This document shows positions 25,374-34,366 of a stretch of DNA of 64,000 nt, piece after piece. Below the pieces are notes generated by a model that searched no databases, was not told the origin of the DNA, and saw only the letters and a program-made list of their open reading frames with translations. How positions within the stretch are numbered: the first letter of the stretch is position 1; every line of letters starts with the position of its first letter. The stretch is from JBBQED01 sp038320345 (GTDB taxonomy: Bacteria; Bacteroidota; Bacteroidia; AKYH767-A; OLB10): positions 261,013 through 325,012 of the forward strand of contig JBBQED010000003.1 of assembly GCA_038320345.1 (NCBI GenBank). The letters run 5' to 3'. The position numbers were made by a program, and so were the translations under genes.

Positions 25374-28300
25374 CGAATCCTTGTACTTCTACTGAACCGG
25401 TTACCAAGAATACATATACCCCTTCAGGCGAGACTTGCCCATTAAAAGTGCCGTCCCAACCACTTTCAACATCATAGGTATCTAGTATTTTTTGACCCCA
25501 TCGGTTATAGATCTGCAGATGATAAATTGCACATGAAGCAACTCGTCCGAAGTTGAAGCGGTCATTTATTAAATCATTATTCGGCGTGAAGCAATTCGGA
25601 ATAAAGATTGGAGTGGTCTCGCCTGGCACGATGGAAATGGAAACATAAGCAGAATCGGCACAAGGAGAATTAGGTTCCAAAATAAGGGTAACTGTATAAA
25701 TCCCAGTATCGGAATATTCATGGGTTACATTTGGACCAAAGGAAGTTGTTCCATCCCCAAAAATCCATGAAACTGGAATTAAAGAATCTACACTCGTAGA
25801 AAAATAAACTTTCTGTTTACAGCTATCTACAATAGCAATTATAACTGGTGAAGGTGTTGTATTAACGGTTAATACTTGGCTGATAGTATCCTTGCAACCT
25901 ACAACTGAACTGGCCACTAAAATAACCGGGTAGTTTCCTGCAGTGCTATAAATATGTACTGGATCAGTGAGTAAGCTGCTATCTCCATCGCCAAATGTCC
26001 AGTAATACCCTGTAGCACCTATACTCAGATTCTGAAAAAGCGTAGTATCACTGCATCCACCATTAAAGGTAAAATCAGCCACTGGAATTTCATTCAAAGT
26101 AAAATTAGCAAAAGCTGAATCCGAACAAATCCCAGTATCTGCAATTAGAACTACCGAGTAATTTCCACCGGAAGAATAGGTATAAGAAGGTTGGTTGACT
26201 ATCGAAGTAACACCATCACCAAAATCCCATAAATAAGCGCTGCTATTGGTAGAAGTATTGAGGAATGCAACTTGTAATCCACAAGCAGGAACTTGAGGAG
26301 TAAATATGGCAATCGCCTTTTCTCTAACATTTACAGGAGAGATTGTAGTATCCGAACAACCTTGAGGAGAGGTTACAATAAGAGTTACATTGTATATTCC
26401 TGATGTTGCAAACTGATGCTGATCAGCAGAAAGAATAGAACTATCTCCATCACCAAAATACCATTGGTAGGTATTTCCTCCCGAATTCAATCCAACAGGT
26501 TGAAAGTAATGTAATAGATCACAACCAGAAGAATCTGAAAGTGTCGCGACTGGGGTAGGTTGAATCTGGAGTTGCGCAGTGTTGGTATCGGCACATGCTC
26601 CATTGCTAGCAATCATTTGCACTGTGAATAAACCTGGATTCAGATAATTATGAAGTGGAGAAGCGAGAGTAGAAATTCCCCCATCACCAAAGGTCCATGC
26701 ATAGGTACTTGCAATAGTTCCATTCGCTGTAAACTGAACATTTCCTGCGCATAACGGTGATGGATAGGTGAAATTAGTGACTGGGGTTTCCTGTACGGTA
26801 ATATTTTGTTGCAATGTATCAAAGCAATAACCTCCATTACTCACGAAAAGTGATACGAGATAATTCCCTGCCATGGTATAGGTATAACCAGTTTGTAATC
26901 CGCTTGAGGAATTAGCATCTCCCCAATTCCATAAATATGAAGTAGAATTAGTACTGAGATTATTAATACCAATTCCAAGAAAACAGTCGGAAGTGATTGT
27001 ACAAATTGCCTGAGGGATATCAATCAATGTTACTTGTTTAATGAGCGTATCCGCACAAACTGTAGTGTCGGCAATTAAAGTAATGGTATAGGTTCCAGAG
27101 AGGGCATAGGTATGAGAAGGGGCTGCCAAACTACTTGTATTAGAATCACCAAAGTCCCATTGAAAGTATGAACCGGTAGATGAATTCTGAGGAACTATCG
27201 TCAAGCCGCAGATCGTATCAGGTATTGAAAAAGCTGCGTTTGCGTTAAGGGGGATATTTATATTCTGAATCAAAGTATCGAAACAGAATCCAGCATTATT
27301 CACAATAAGCGTTATTTGATAAGGACCAGGTGCAGCATAAGTATAACTAGATTGCGTCCCTGAGGTAGAAACCGAATTTCCCCAATTCCATAAATATCCT
27401 GTAGCATTAGAACTTTGATTATTAATACTAACACCCAAAGCACAATTAGTTATGTAGCTACATACAGCTTGAGGTTCATTGAGTAAGGTCACCTGTGCAG
27501 ATAAAGTATCGGCACAACCCGCAGTATCTACGATAAGTGTTACATTATAAGTTCCTGAAGAAGCATAGGTATGAGAGGGAGAACTCAAAGTACTAATAGT
27601 ATTATCACCAAAGTTCCAATTATACAAAGTACCTGTTGATGTATTCAGTGGTGAAATATCCAATCCGCATAGGGAGTCTGGCAAGGTGAAAGATGCTATT
27701 GTTGCTGAAGGAATATTAATATTTTGCACGATTGTATCAGAGCATCCGTTGGCATTCAGGACGATTAAAGTTATAGGTATCGCCGATCCAGGAGTATTAA
27801 ATTGGAAGTTTACAGTATCTCCTGTGGCTGATCCTAAATTGTTGAAATTCCAGTTTGCAATTGTATTTGCAGCAGTATTGAAAAAACTTACTGAACCAGT
27901 ACAGCTTATCTGAGCATTAAAAGATGCAATGGGATCAGGATAAATAATTACAGTACGAGAAATTGTATCGTTCAAATAACATCCACTGCCAATTACTATT
28001 AATTGAACATCGAATGTATCAGCATACAAATAAGTATGAGTTGTATTGAATGTTGAAGAAGTTCCACCATCACCAAATGTCCATTGGTAACCTGAACCAT
28101 TTATTGAATTATTTGTGAAATTTAGTAATTGTCCTATACAAGCTGATAATGGTGAAGCAAAAGACGCTGTAGACGGTGTTACAATTCCTGCCTCCGACAT
28201 TCTTAATACAAAAACATCTCTTGAACCATTAAAAGTAGGGTCACTAGAACCAGCGGTAGTTGGGAAATTATTAGAATATGAAGCTCCTGCAATTAAGAAA

Positions 28301-28956
28301 TCAGTTCCGTCCCTAAGAATATTATATCCCTGATCATCACTTGAACCCCCAATGTACGTACTGTACAACAAATTTTGTCCGGAAGCATCAAATTTTGCAA
28401 TGAATGCATCATCACCGAAATTATAAGTAGAATCATAAGTACAAGAAACTATCGGAAGACTTATTCCAAACTTACCTGTAATACACGGTTGAATACCATC
28501 TAATACAATTCCCCAACCTTCATCATCACCTGATCCTCCAAAATAAGTACAAAAAGACAAAGCTGTTCCTGTACTATTAAGTTTATAAAGAAAGGCATCA
28601 AAATTACCTCCGCTATAGATATTTTGATAGGCCCCAGCGGAAACCGGCCAATTATTTCCACTTGTATAACCAGTTACATAGGTATTTCCTGAAGCGTCAA
28701 TTTCTAAGGAATTCCACATCCAGTCAGCTCCACTCGATCCGACATAAGTCGAAAAAATAAGATTGGAAAGTGAATTGTCAAATTTCGCTACATATGTATC
28801 TAGCCCACCTCCATTATATGTATTATCATATGTTCCGGGAGTAATAGGTAAGTTGCCAGACGTAAATCCTCCAATATAAACATTGCCAGAAAGATCTACT
28901 TTGATTGAATGACTATGATCATCGCCAGAACCGCCATACATAGTTGAAGCTAACAA
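25357..28956 (-). CDS. Giant T9SS surface protein, downstream part (SBBP, PKD repeats, CHU_C tail)
   Basis: 1,199 codons with no signal peptide of their own. The first 250 residues are SBBP beta-propeller repeats (STYVGSSGADW, YGGSGDDEG), which continue those of the upstream frame. About eleven PKD-like domains follow, marked by W-x-FGDG or WNWGD motifs. The last 90 residues are the gliding-motility-type domain: PNCFTPNNDLINDRF, IYNRWGQKI and SPEGVYVFLV, a type B T9SS sorting signal. Codons before the first ATG, read in this frame, give KGPWDVVIAKISSNG, which joins the upstream frame in phase with the repeat. It is therefore the second part of one gene broken by a frameshift near 29001-29012. 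Confidence 0.9.
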   Translation of the reverse strand: MLASTMYGGSGDDHSHSIKVDLSGNVYIGGFTSGNLPITPGTYDNTYNGGGLDTYVAKFDNSLSNLIFSTYVGSSGADWMWNSLEIDASGNTYVTGYTSGNNWPVSAGAYQNIYSGGNFDAFLYKLNSTGTALSFCTYFGGSGDDEGWGIVLDGIQPCITGKFGISLPIVSCTYDSTYNFGDDAFIAKFDASGQNLLYSTYIGGSSDDQGYNILRDGTDFLIAGASYSNNFPTTAGSSDPTFNGSRDVFVLRMSEAGIVTPSTASFASPLSACIGQLLNFTNNSINGSGYQWTFGDGGTSSTFNTTHTYLYADTFDVQLIVIGSGCYLNDTISRTVIIYPDPIASFNAQISCTGSVSFFNTAANTIANWNFNNLGSATGDTVNFQFNTPGSAIPITLIVLNANGCSDTIVQNINIPSATIASFTLPDSLCGLDISPLNTSTGTLYNWNFGDNTISTLSSPSHTYASSGTYNVTLIVDTAGCADTLSAQVTLLNEPQAVCSYITNCALGVSINNQSSNATGYLWNWGNSVSTSGTQSSYTYAAPGPYQITLIVNNAGFCFDTLIQNINIPLNANAAFSIPDTICGLTIVPQNSSTGSYFQWDFGDSNTSSLAAPSHTYALSGTYTITLIADTTVCADTLIKQVTLIDIPQAICTITSDCFLGIGINNLSTNSTSYLWNWGDANSSSGLQTGYTYTMAGNYLVSLFVSNGGYCFDTLQQNITVQETPVTNFTYPSPLCAGNVQFTANGTIASTYAWTFGDGGISTLASPLHNYLNPGLFTVQMIASNGACADTNTAQLQIQPTPVATLSDSSGCDLLHYFQPVGLNSGGNTYQWYFGDGDSSILSADQHQFATSGIYNVTLIVTSPQGCSDTTISPVNVREKAIAIFTPQVPACGLQVAFLNTSTNSSAYLWDFGDGVTSIVNQPSYTYSSGGNYSVVLIADTGICSDSAFANFTLNEIPVADFTFNGGCSDTTLFQNLSIGATGYYWTFGDGDSSLLTDPVHIYSTAGNYPVILVASSVVGCKDTISQVLTVNTTPSPVIIAIVDSCKQKVYFSTSVDSLIPVSWIFGDGTTSFGPNVTHEYSDTGIYTVTLILEPNSPCADSAYVSISIVPGETTPIFIPNCFTPNNDLINDRFNFGRVASCAIYHLQIYNRWGQKILDTYDVESGWDGTFNGQVSPEGVYVFLVTGSVEVQGFVTLLR

Positions 28957-30317
28957 CGAATTTCCATTACTGCTAATTTTCGCAATAACAACATCCCAGG
29001 GCCCCTTCCATAAGTTGTTTGATATGCCCCGGGAGTAATGATGAAGGTATTATTTGATTGACCAACAGCCCAAATAATTCCTGTATTATCTACGACAACC
29101 GAAGCGAACAAATCATTAGCAGTATTTCCAAACAAACTAGAAAAAACAAAAGCACTTCCCGTTGCATTTAATTTAAAGACAAAACCATCATATACACCTC
29201 CCCCATAAGAAGTTTGATATGCTCCTACTGTTACAGGGAAATTACTGCTTCCAGTAGTTCCGGCAACTACGACTTCACTGGTAATTGGATCTACCGATGT
29301 AGTATAACCTGCATCTACATTACTACCACCTACATATGTTGAATACAATAATGTTGAACCAGAAGGATCGAGTTTAAATACAAAACAATCCAAACCTCCT
29401 CCATAGCTTATTTGAACCACACCAGGTGTTACTGGAAAGTTACTACTTAAGGTTCGCCCTGTAACATAAATATTTCCAGAATTATCTTTGGACATTCCCC
29501 CAGTATATTCAAAATCATCATCATTGCCTCCTACAAAAGTTGAAAAAATTAAAGCTGGATCAATTACAAGATCAAAATTTTTATCATAGCTACCAGCTTC
29601 AAAAGTGATTTCTTTATCATTACAATGCTTATAAACTACATCGATTAATAATTTTTGATCGTTTATTTTTTGAAATGATTCTGGCATCTTATCCACGAAC
29701 GAAAAATCCTTACCCCCTCCAGTAAATTCATTTGCTTGGGTTAGATTTAACTTCGGAAATCCTTCAAATGATAATTTTATATTTTTAATTTCTGCTTTTG
29801 GATGCAAAATAAAATCATATTTAAGTTGCCCGTTCATGGTATAATATTTCAAATCAATACCGGGATAAAGATCTTTATAGAGTAATTCCTTAAAATTCGA
29901 ATTAGTTATTTTATTTTGTTGAGCAGTATTACTAAGTATATAATTAGTAATTCCACCATTCGGTACTAATCCACACAATTTATGGTCCTGTAAGTTGTCT
30001 TTAAATGATGCACAATAATTAATTACATTGAATGATTCTGGTATTAAATAACCTACAGGTAACAACAAATCTTGTATTGCGCTAATAGATTTAATAAACT
30101 GATAAGTCACTTTCCCTTTCTCGAACACAACAAATCCATGTGGAATTCGGTAAAGAAAAATAGGGTGATCTGGAGTGCTTTCAGGACTTTCTACAAAATA
30201 ATTTTGAGTTGAAATCGGAATTGAAGGTACTTCTGGAGCTGGAGTACCCCTCACAAATACTGTATTTCCCAGTACAAGTAATATCAGAATAAAACAGCGG
30301 GCATAAAATCGCTTCAT
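28950..30317 (-). CDS. Giant T9SS surface protein, upstream part (signal peptide, DUF7948-like, SBBP)
   Basis: About 455 codons from the ATG at 30317, chosen because it opens a signal peptide (FYARCFILILLVLGNTVFV); an ATG 21 bp further out is possible. Next comes a domain of the type that precedes SBBP repeats in Bacteroidota (LYPGIDLKYYTMNGQLKYDF near 150), then SBBP repeats such as DNSGNIYVTGRT and TLLYSTYVGGSNVDAG. The frame breaks inside a repeat just after TPGAYQTTYG and ends 17 codons later. Joined to the next frame it would make a protein of about 1,660 residues secreted by T9SS. As it stands, this part has no sorting domain. Confidence 0.85.
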   Translation of the reverse strand: MKRFYARCFILILLVLGNTVFVRGTPAPEVPSIPISTQNYFVESPESTPDHPIFLYRIPHGFVVFEKGKVTYQFIKSISAIQDLLLPVGYLIPESFNVINYCASFKDNLQDHKLCGLVPNGGITNYILSNTAQQNKITNSNFKELLYKDLYPGIDLKYYTMNGQLKYDFILHPKAEIKNIKLSFEGFPKLNLTQANEFTGGGKDFSFVDKMPESFQKINDQKLLIDVVYKHCNDKEITFEAGSYDKNFDLVIDPALIFSTFVGGNDDDFEYTGGMSKDNSGNIYVTGRTLSSNFPVTPGVVQISYGGGLDCFVFKLDPSGSTLLYSTYVGGSNVDAGYTTSVDPITSEVVVAGTTGSSNFPVTVGAYQTSYGGGVYDGFVFKLNATGSAFVFSSLFGNTANDLFASVVVDNTGIIWAVGQSNNTFIITPGAYQTTYGRGPGMLLLRKLAVMEIRC

Positions 30318-30435
30318 ATATAGGCTATATATAGCCAAATGTACGATAAAAAGCTGGAAAAACGTATATTATAGATTTCGCAATAACATAGAGGCATTTT
30401 ATTGTTATGCACTTCTAGTAAACCAACAAGTACAG

Positions 30436-31953
30436 CTATTCTGTAAGCACAATCCTTTTAGTAATCGAAGATTCATTATCAAATTGAAAGTGAAGCAGAT
30501 ACAATCCATTTTCCGGTTTAAATTCCGGCAAAGGTAATGTCAAATTTTGTTCACTATTATGACTTAAATTATAAGACCAAGTTGAAATTAAACGACCTTC
30601 CAAATCATTTAGCGTTATTCTAACAAAGTTCGCAGTGCTCCTTATAAATTTAACCTGTATATCCTGTATTGTTGATGGGTTTGGATAAACAATAACTTCT
30701 GGAAAAGAAGAGACAAAAGTATTATTAAGTCCTGTCAGAACTTGACGGTAACATACTTGTAATGTAGGCTGCAAAATACCTTGAGCATAATCACTCGAAG
30801 CAAATGTCATTGATGTATATCCGGATTCATTAACTAATTTCAATAAAAATCCATTGGAGGGTACACCTGAATTTAGGATATCAAGAATAAGATTTTTGAT
30901 ATCAACATTCAAATAGTTCTGACTTGCACTTGTACTTTGCAAAAGAGATGCTTGGTTTACCGTAGTTGTGAGGGGTTGAGAGTTCCATGTAACTGTGTTT
31001 TCTATCCATGGTGTAATTACTCTTTGAATTACAGATGCATTATTTCCCTGCATTGCTACTCCATTACCATTTCCAGGATTAGGGTTTGCAAAAAGGTCTA
31101 ATAAAGCAGAATAAACATATGCATTGGAAGGAATTACACTAAAATCAAAATTAAGTAATCCTCTTGCCTTACAAGGACTACCACTACAAGTCCAAGATAA
31201 TCCTGAAAGTTCAGGATGAGAACCGTAATTAACTGAGGCTGCGAAACTAGCTAAAAACGCATCGGCACCATTACTACCCGAAGTTGTCAGCACTATACAT
31301 GTATCTTTTATTATACTTGAATCCAGCGTGTAATTTATAATTAATTCTGGCCATAATAAAGAATCCGAAAAATCACTAGAGGCGAATGTCATAGTATTAT
31401 ACGGAACTTCATTCAATAGCTTTAACAAAAATCCGTGATTGTTTATAGGATTAAGAGTCATATCAGCAACCATATTAGTAACGTCAACATTTAAATAATT
31501 CTGATTGCTGAAAGTACTTGTAAGAAGATTTACACTGTTTACAGTAGTGTAAGTAGGCTGGTTCGCCCATGTAACGGAAGATTCAGTCCAAGGGGAAGTA
31601 ACTTTGTAAATTCGGGCAGCATTTGCTCCTTGCATAGCCAAACCATTACCATTAACAGGAGCCGAGTTTGCATAAAGATTCAAAACTGCGTTTATAACTA
31701 TTGCACTTGAAGGAATACTTGATAAGTCGAACGAAATTAAACCCCTGCTTGTACAATTTGTTGCTCCGCATGTCCAGCCTTGTCCAGCAAACTCCGGATG
31801 ATTTCCATAATTCGCGCTAGCACCAGAGCTAGCTAAGAATGCATCATTCCCAGCAGCAGCGTCTGGTTTTAATTGCAAAGTAACAATTTGCGCAGGGCTA
31901 TTTCTAAAAATAAACATCATCAATACCAAGGCTAAAACAGTAATATGTCGCAT
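30436..31953 (-). CDS. T9SS-secreted protein with two DNRLRE domains
   Basis: A 505-residue protein: signal peptide (1-21), two DNRLRE-type beta-sandwich domains of about 185 residues, and a type A T9SS sorting domain (VIVYPNPS near 422, ending KRIVLTE). The two domains repeat the same landmarks: DAFLAS, NYG.HPE, a Cys-containing WTC segment, RGL..FD.S.IP, W.E..VTW..QP, LNVD and GFLLKL. DNRLRE domains are carbohydrate-binding or adhesive modules found on secreted enzymes and surface proteins. No catalytic domain is attached, so an adhesin or matrix role is likely. Lies 97 bp upstream of the giant PKD protein gene on the same strand. Confidence 0.87.
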   Translation of the reverse strand: MRHITVLALVLMMFIFRNSPAQIVTLQLKPDAAAGNDAFLASSGASANYGNHPEFAGQGWTCGATNCTSRGLISFDLSSIPSSAIVINAVLNLYANSAPVNGNGLAMQGANAARIYKVTSPWTESSVTWANQPTYTTVNSVNLLTSTFSNQNYLNVDVTNMVADMTLNPINNHGFLLKLLNEVPYNTMTFASSDFSDSLLWPELIINYTLDSSIIKDTCIVLTTSGSNGADAFLASFAASVNYGSHPELSGLSWTCSGSPCKARGLLNFDFSVIPSNAYVYSALLDLFANPNPGNGNGVAMQGNNASVIQRVITPWIENTVTWNSQPLTTTVNQASLLQSTSASQNYLNVDIKNLILDILNSGVPSNGFLLKLVNESGYTSMTFASSDYAQGILQPTLQVCYRQVLTGLNNTFVSSFPEVIVYPNPSTIQDIQVKFIRSTANFVRITLNDLEGRLISTWSYNLSHNSEQNLTLPLPEFKPENGLYLLHFQFDNESSITKRIVLTE

Positions 31954-32011
31954 AGAATGAAATTATTTGATAAATCAAAAATAAACTAATTAATTTAATA
32001 AATCAAGTAAA

Positions 32012-33082
32012 CTAAATGTTACCTTGTGTATAAATTCTTGAAAGTTGAATATTAAATGTATCACTATCAATACCTGTCAACCCTTTAACTACAAAACCTG
32101 TTCCTTTTCTAGCAAAGTAAAATCCGGCACTTTCTAATGCAATTACTTCATCTTTATGTAGTTGCGTATGTTTAAAGCCCCAAAAACGAATTATTGAGGT
32201 TCGCCCATCTTTCTTAATCAAAATAATTGCCGCGGTGATCATTGCCCGCAGAACATTAATGTAATCTGCGCTATCATAAATCATCTGACAAATATATGCT
32301 ACTCCCTCAGAACGAATATTATAAATTAAATTACCACAAATAATACCTTCTTTATTCTTAATAGTAATTTCTCTATAATTGTTAGAATATGGATTATTAA
32401 CAATTCTCCATTCACAATATTTTCTATCCTCATTCAACATCCAATTATTGTTTTCTTTAGATAAAAATTGCTTTATCAATGTTGCTTTATCCTCTAAGCA
32501 CTCTTCATCTATTGAATATCCCTCAGGAATTTTCTCTCTGCCTCCTAAGATGCCTTTTGCAAATGAAATGAAAGTCAATCCAGCAATTTTAATTTTATCT
32601 TTCGTTTTGTTTAATGAATTCAAATTGGATAGGTATCGGTATGAGTTAAGCGGGTTAATTACAAGTACACCACTTATACTATCAAATGGAATTTTAAAAC
32701 CGATATTTAAAAACGGTTTTTTTGCATAAGTAAAACCCCAGATTGCCTTTATCCCTAATCGCTCACACTCGCGAAATAATAAATCATACATTTTATTAAA
32801 TAATCCCTGACCGCGGTAAGCAGGGTCAAGCAAAGTATCTTCCGACTTTGACATCATCATCAACTCTCCAGCTGCGTTAATCATTTGCATCGGAATCGCC
32901 GCTTGAGTTCCAACAAGTTTATCTCCATCAAATGCCCCTACATAAATAGCAGAACCAAATGGTGCATCCACAAATTCCCAATTAAAAAATGAGTCTTTTC
33001 GGTCTTTTTTATAAACAGTATGATATAACCTGTTTGCTTGGATATGATCACTTTCAGTCAATAATCTGATTGATATGGCCAT
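32012..33082 (-). CDS. GNAT-family acetyltransferase (glycan-locus type)
   Basis: A 356-residue protein with an N-terminal GNAT domain: IRLLTESDHIQANRLY at the start, VGAFDGDKLVGTQAAIPM near 47, the acetyl-CoA loop LDPAYRGQGLFNKMYDLLF near 85, and IWGFTYAKKPFLNIGF near 112. The C-terminal half (about 200-350) may be a second, degenerate GNAT fold. Same layout as the GNAT at 19662-20618. Its ATG overlaps the stop of the deacetylase gene (TAATG), so asnB, deacetylase and GNAT are one translational unit. Likely acylates an amino sugar made available by the deacetylase; inferred. Confidence 0.8.
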   Translation of the reverse strand: MAISIRLLTESDHIQANRLYHTVYKKDRKDSFFNWEFVDAPFGSAIYVGAFDGDKLVGTQAAIPMQMINAAGELMMMSKSEDTLLDPAYRGQGLFNKMYDLLFRECERLGIKAIWGFTYAKKPFLNIGFKIPFDSISGVLVINPLNSYRYLSNLNSLNKTKDKIKIAGLTFISFAKGILGGREKIPEGYSIDEECLEDKATLIKQFLSKENNNWMLNEDRKYCEWRIVNNPYSNNYREITIKNKEGIICGNLIYNIRSEGVAYICQMIYDSADYINVLRAMITAAIILIKKDGRTSIIRFWGFKHTQLHKDEVIALESAGFYFARKGTGFVVKGLTGIDSDTFNIQLSRIYTQGNI

Positions 33083-34362
33083 TACTTAAATTTTTTAATG
33101 ATGTTTTCGGGATCAATCGAATTTAAATTATTCTCATTAAGATAGTTGAGCAAGTCTAAATATGTTCGGTAATAATCTCTATACTTGTAATCAGAAATAA
33201 AATTATTATGCCAAAGTAAGCTAATAATAGCATTACTTTTATTTTGATCTATAAAATTACAAATTGTCTTATAAGCATCTGCTGCTTTCATTTTTTTATA
33301 ATTAAAAAAAGTGGTATCCATTACATTTAATGGACATTCAATAAAATTTGCAGCTCTCCGTTCAGTAAAAAGATATGGATGATAAGGTAACGCATAATTA
33401 TTCCTGAATCCAAAACTTTCTGCATATGCTAAACTTGAATCCACTTGAATCCCAGCTTCCTCAATTTTAATAAAATCCGAATGCGGATTGAATGCTAAAA
33501 AATGGTATCGATTTACTATAACATTATGTTCAAACTGTTTTATCTCTTCTTCAAAGGTGAATTTTGAAATACTTTTGTGTATTCCATTAGTTCCCCCTTT
33601 TTTAGTTACCAAATTTATTTCATCTTTAATTATAGAACTTTGAATATCGTAATCTGCATTCATCACGTCAAATTCAGATTGTCCTTTTACTGGCAACCAG
33701 AAAAAGGTGGAATTCACTTTTGCATTTTCTTCTATTTTCAAAATCCGATCTATGTTCAGCCATTGTGCTTTCTGCAATATATTAGAAAAAATACATTTAA
33801 AAAACCCTCGAAAATTCAAATCTTTAACAGTATAGAATGTATCCTGTAACAATGACCCATAAACTGTGTCAATATCATGAGATATAAATACCTGTGAAGG
33901 CAGTATTTGTACAGCGCTTTGAATTCTAAGGATCTCAAAGGAATTCAAAAGTGCATCAAAACAATCTTGAACGAGATTCTTTTGATAATTTTTCATACGG
34001 TACTGATAACTTTCCTTATAAGGGAATCGATCATATTCGTCCCTAATTAAAGAACCTAGCTCTTGAGCACAACTTACCATAAAAAATGCAGTAGCTAATA
34101 AATCTTTAGTGCCATCTTGCAATAAAATGTAACCTCCGTTTCTCTCGAACAAATCAACAGAAGGTTTCTTTTCGATCAGAGATGCATATAAGTCAATTTG
34201 CACTTTTAAATGACTATCTTCTGATATTCCGATTTTAAATTCGGCATCTTCAACATTATCTGACTCTAAATAATTAATTTTTTTATTGGAACAAAATAGA
34301 TTCCATATATACTTAACTTCAGGAAAAAAAACAGGATTCTTCTCTATATAAACTTTAATCAT
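33082..34362 (-). CDS. Polysaccharide deacetylase-like protein (DUF7033-type)
   Basis: A 426-residue protein. The N-terminal 130 residues fit the uncharacterised DUF7033-type region often placed before a divergent NodB domain in Bacteroidota. The catalytic part has FISHDIDTVYGS near 161, equivalent to the CE4 DD motif, then FAFNPHSDF-like sequence near 310 and ISLLWHNNFISDY near 390, where the histidines could be ligands. Conservation is far weaker than in the deacetylase at 18661, so activity is likely but not certain. No signal peptide. It is 4 bp downstream of asnB and overlaps the GNAT gene. Confidence 0.72.
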   Translation of the reverse strand: MIKVYIEKNPVFFPEVKYIWNLFCSNKKINYLESDNVEDAEFKIGISEDSHLKVQIDLYASLIEKKPSVDLFERNGGYILLQDGTKDLLATAFFMVSCAQELGSLIRDEYDRFPYKESYQYRMKNYQKNLVQDCFDALLNSFEILRIQSAVQILPSQVFISHDIDTVYGSLLQDTFYTVKDLNFRGFFKCIFSNILQKAQWLNIDRILKIEENAKVNSTFFWLPVKGQSEFDVMNADYDIQSSIIKDEINLVTKKGGTNGIHKSISKFTFEEEIKQFEHNVIVNRYHFLAFNPHSDFIKIEEAGIQVDSSLAYAESFGFRNNYALPYHPYLFTERRAANFIECPLNVMDTTFFNYKKMKAADAYKTICNFIDQNKSNAIISLLWHNNFISDYKYRDYYRTYLDLLNYLNENNLNSIDPENIIKKFK

Positions 34363-34366
34363 CAGC

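Noticed and set aside
27686..27913. Plus-strand open frames inside the giant T9SS gene (also 26640-27023 in another minus frame)
   Set aside because: They are in other frames of a repeat-rich coding sequence with clear PKD motifs, and do not resemble any family.
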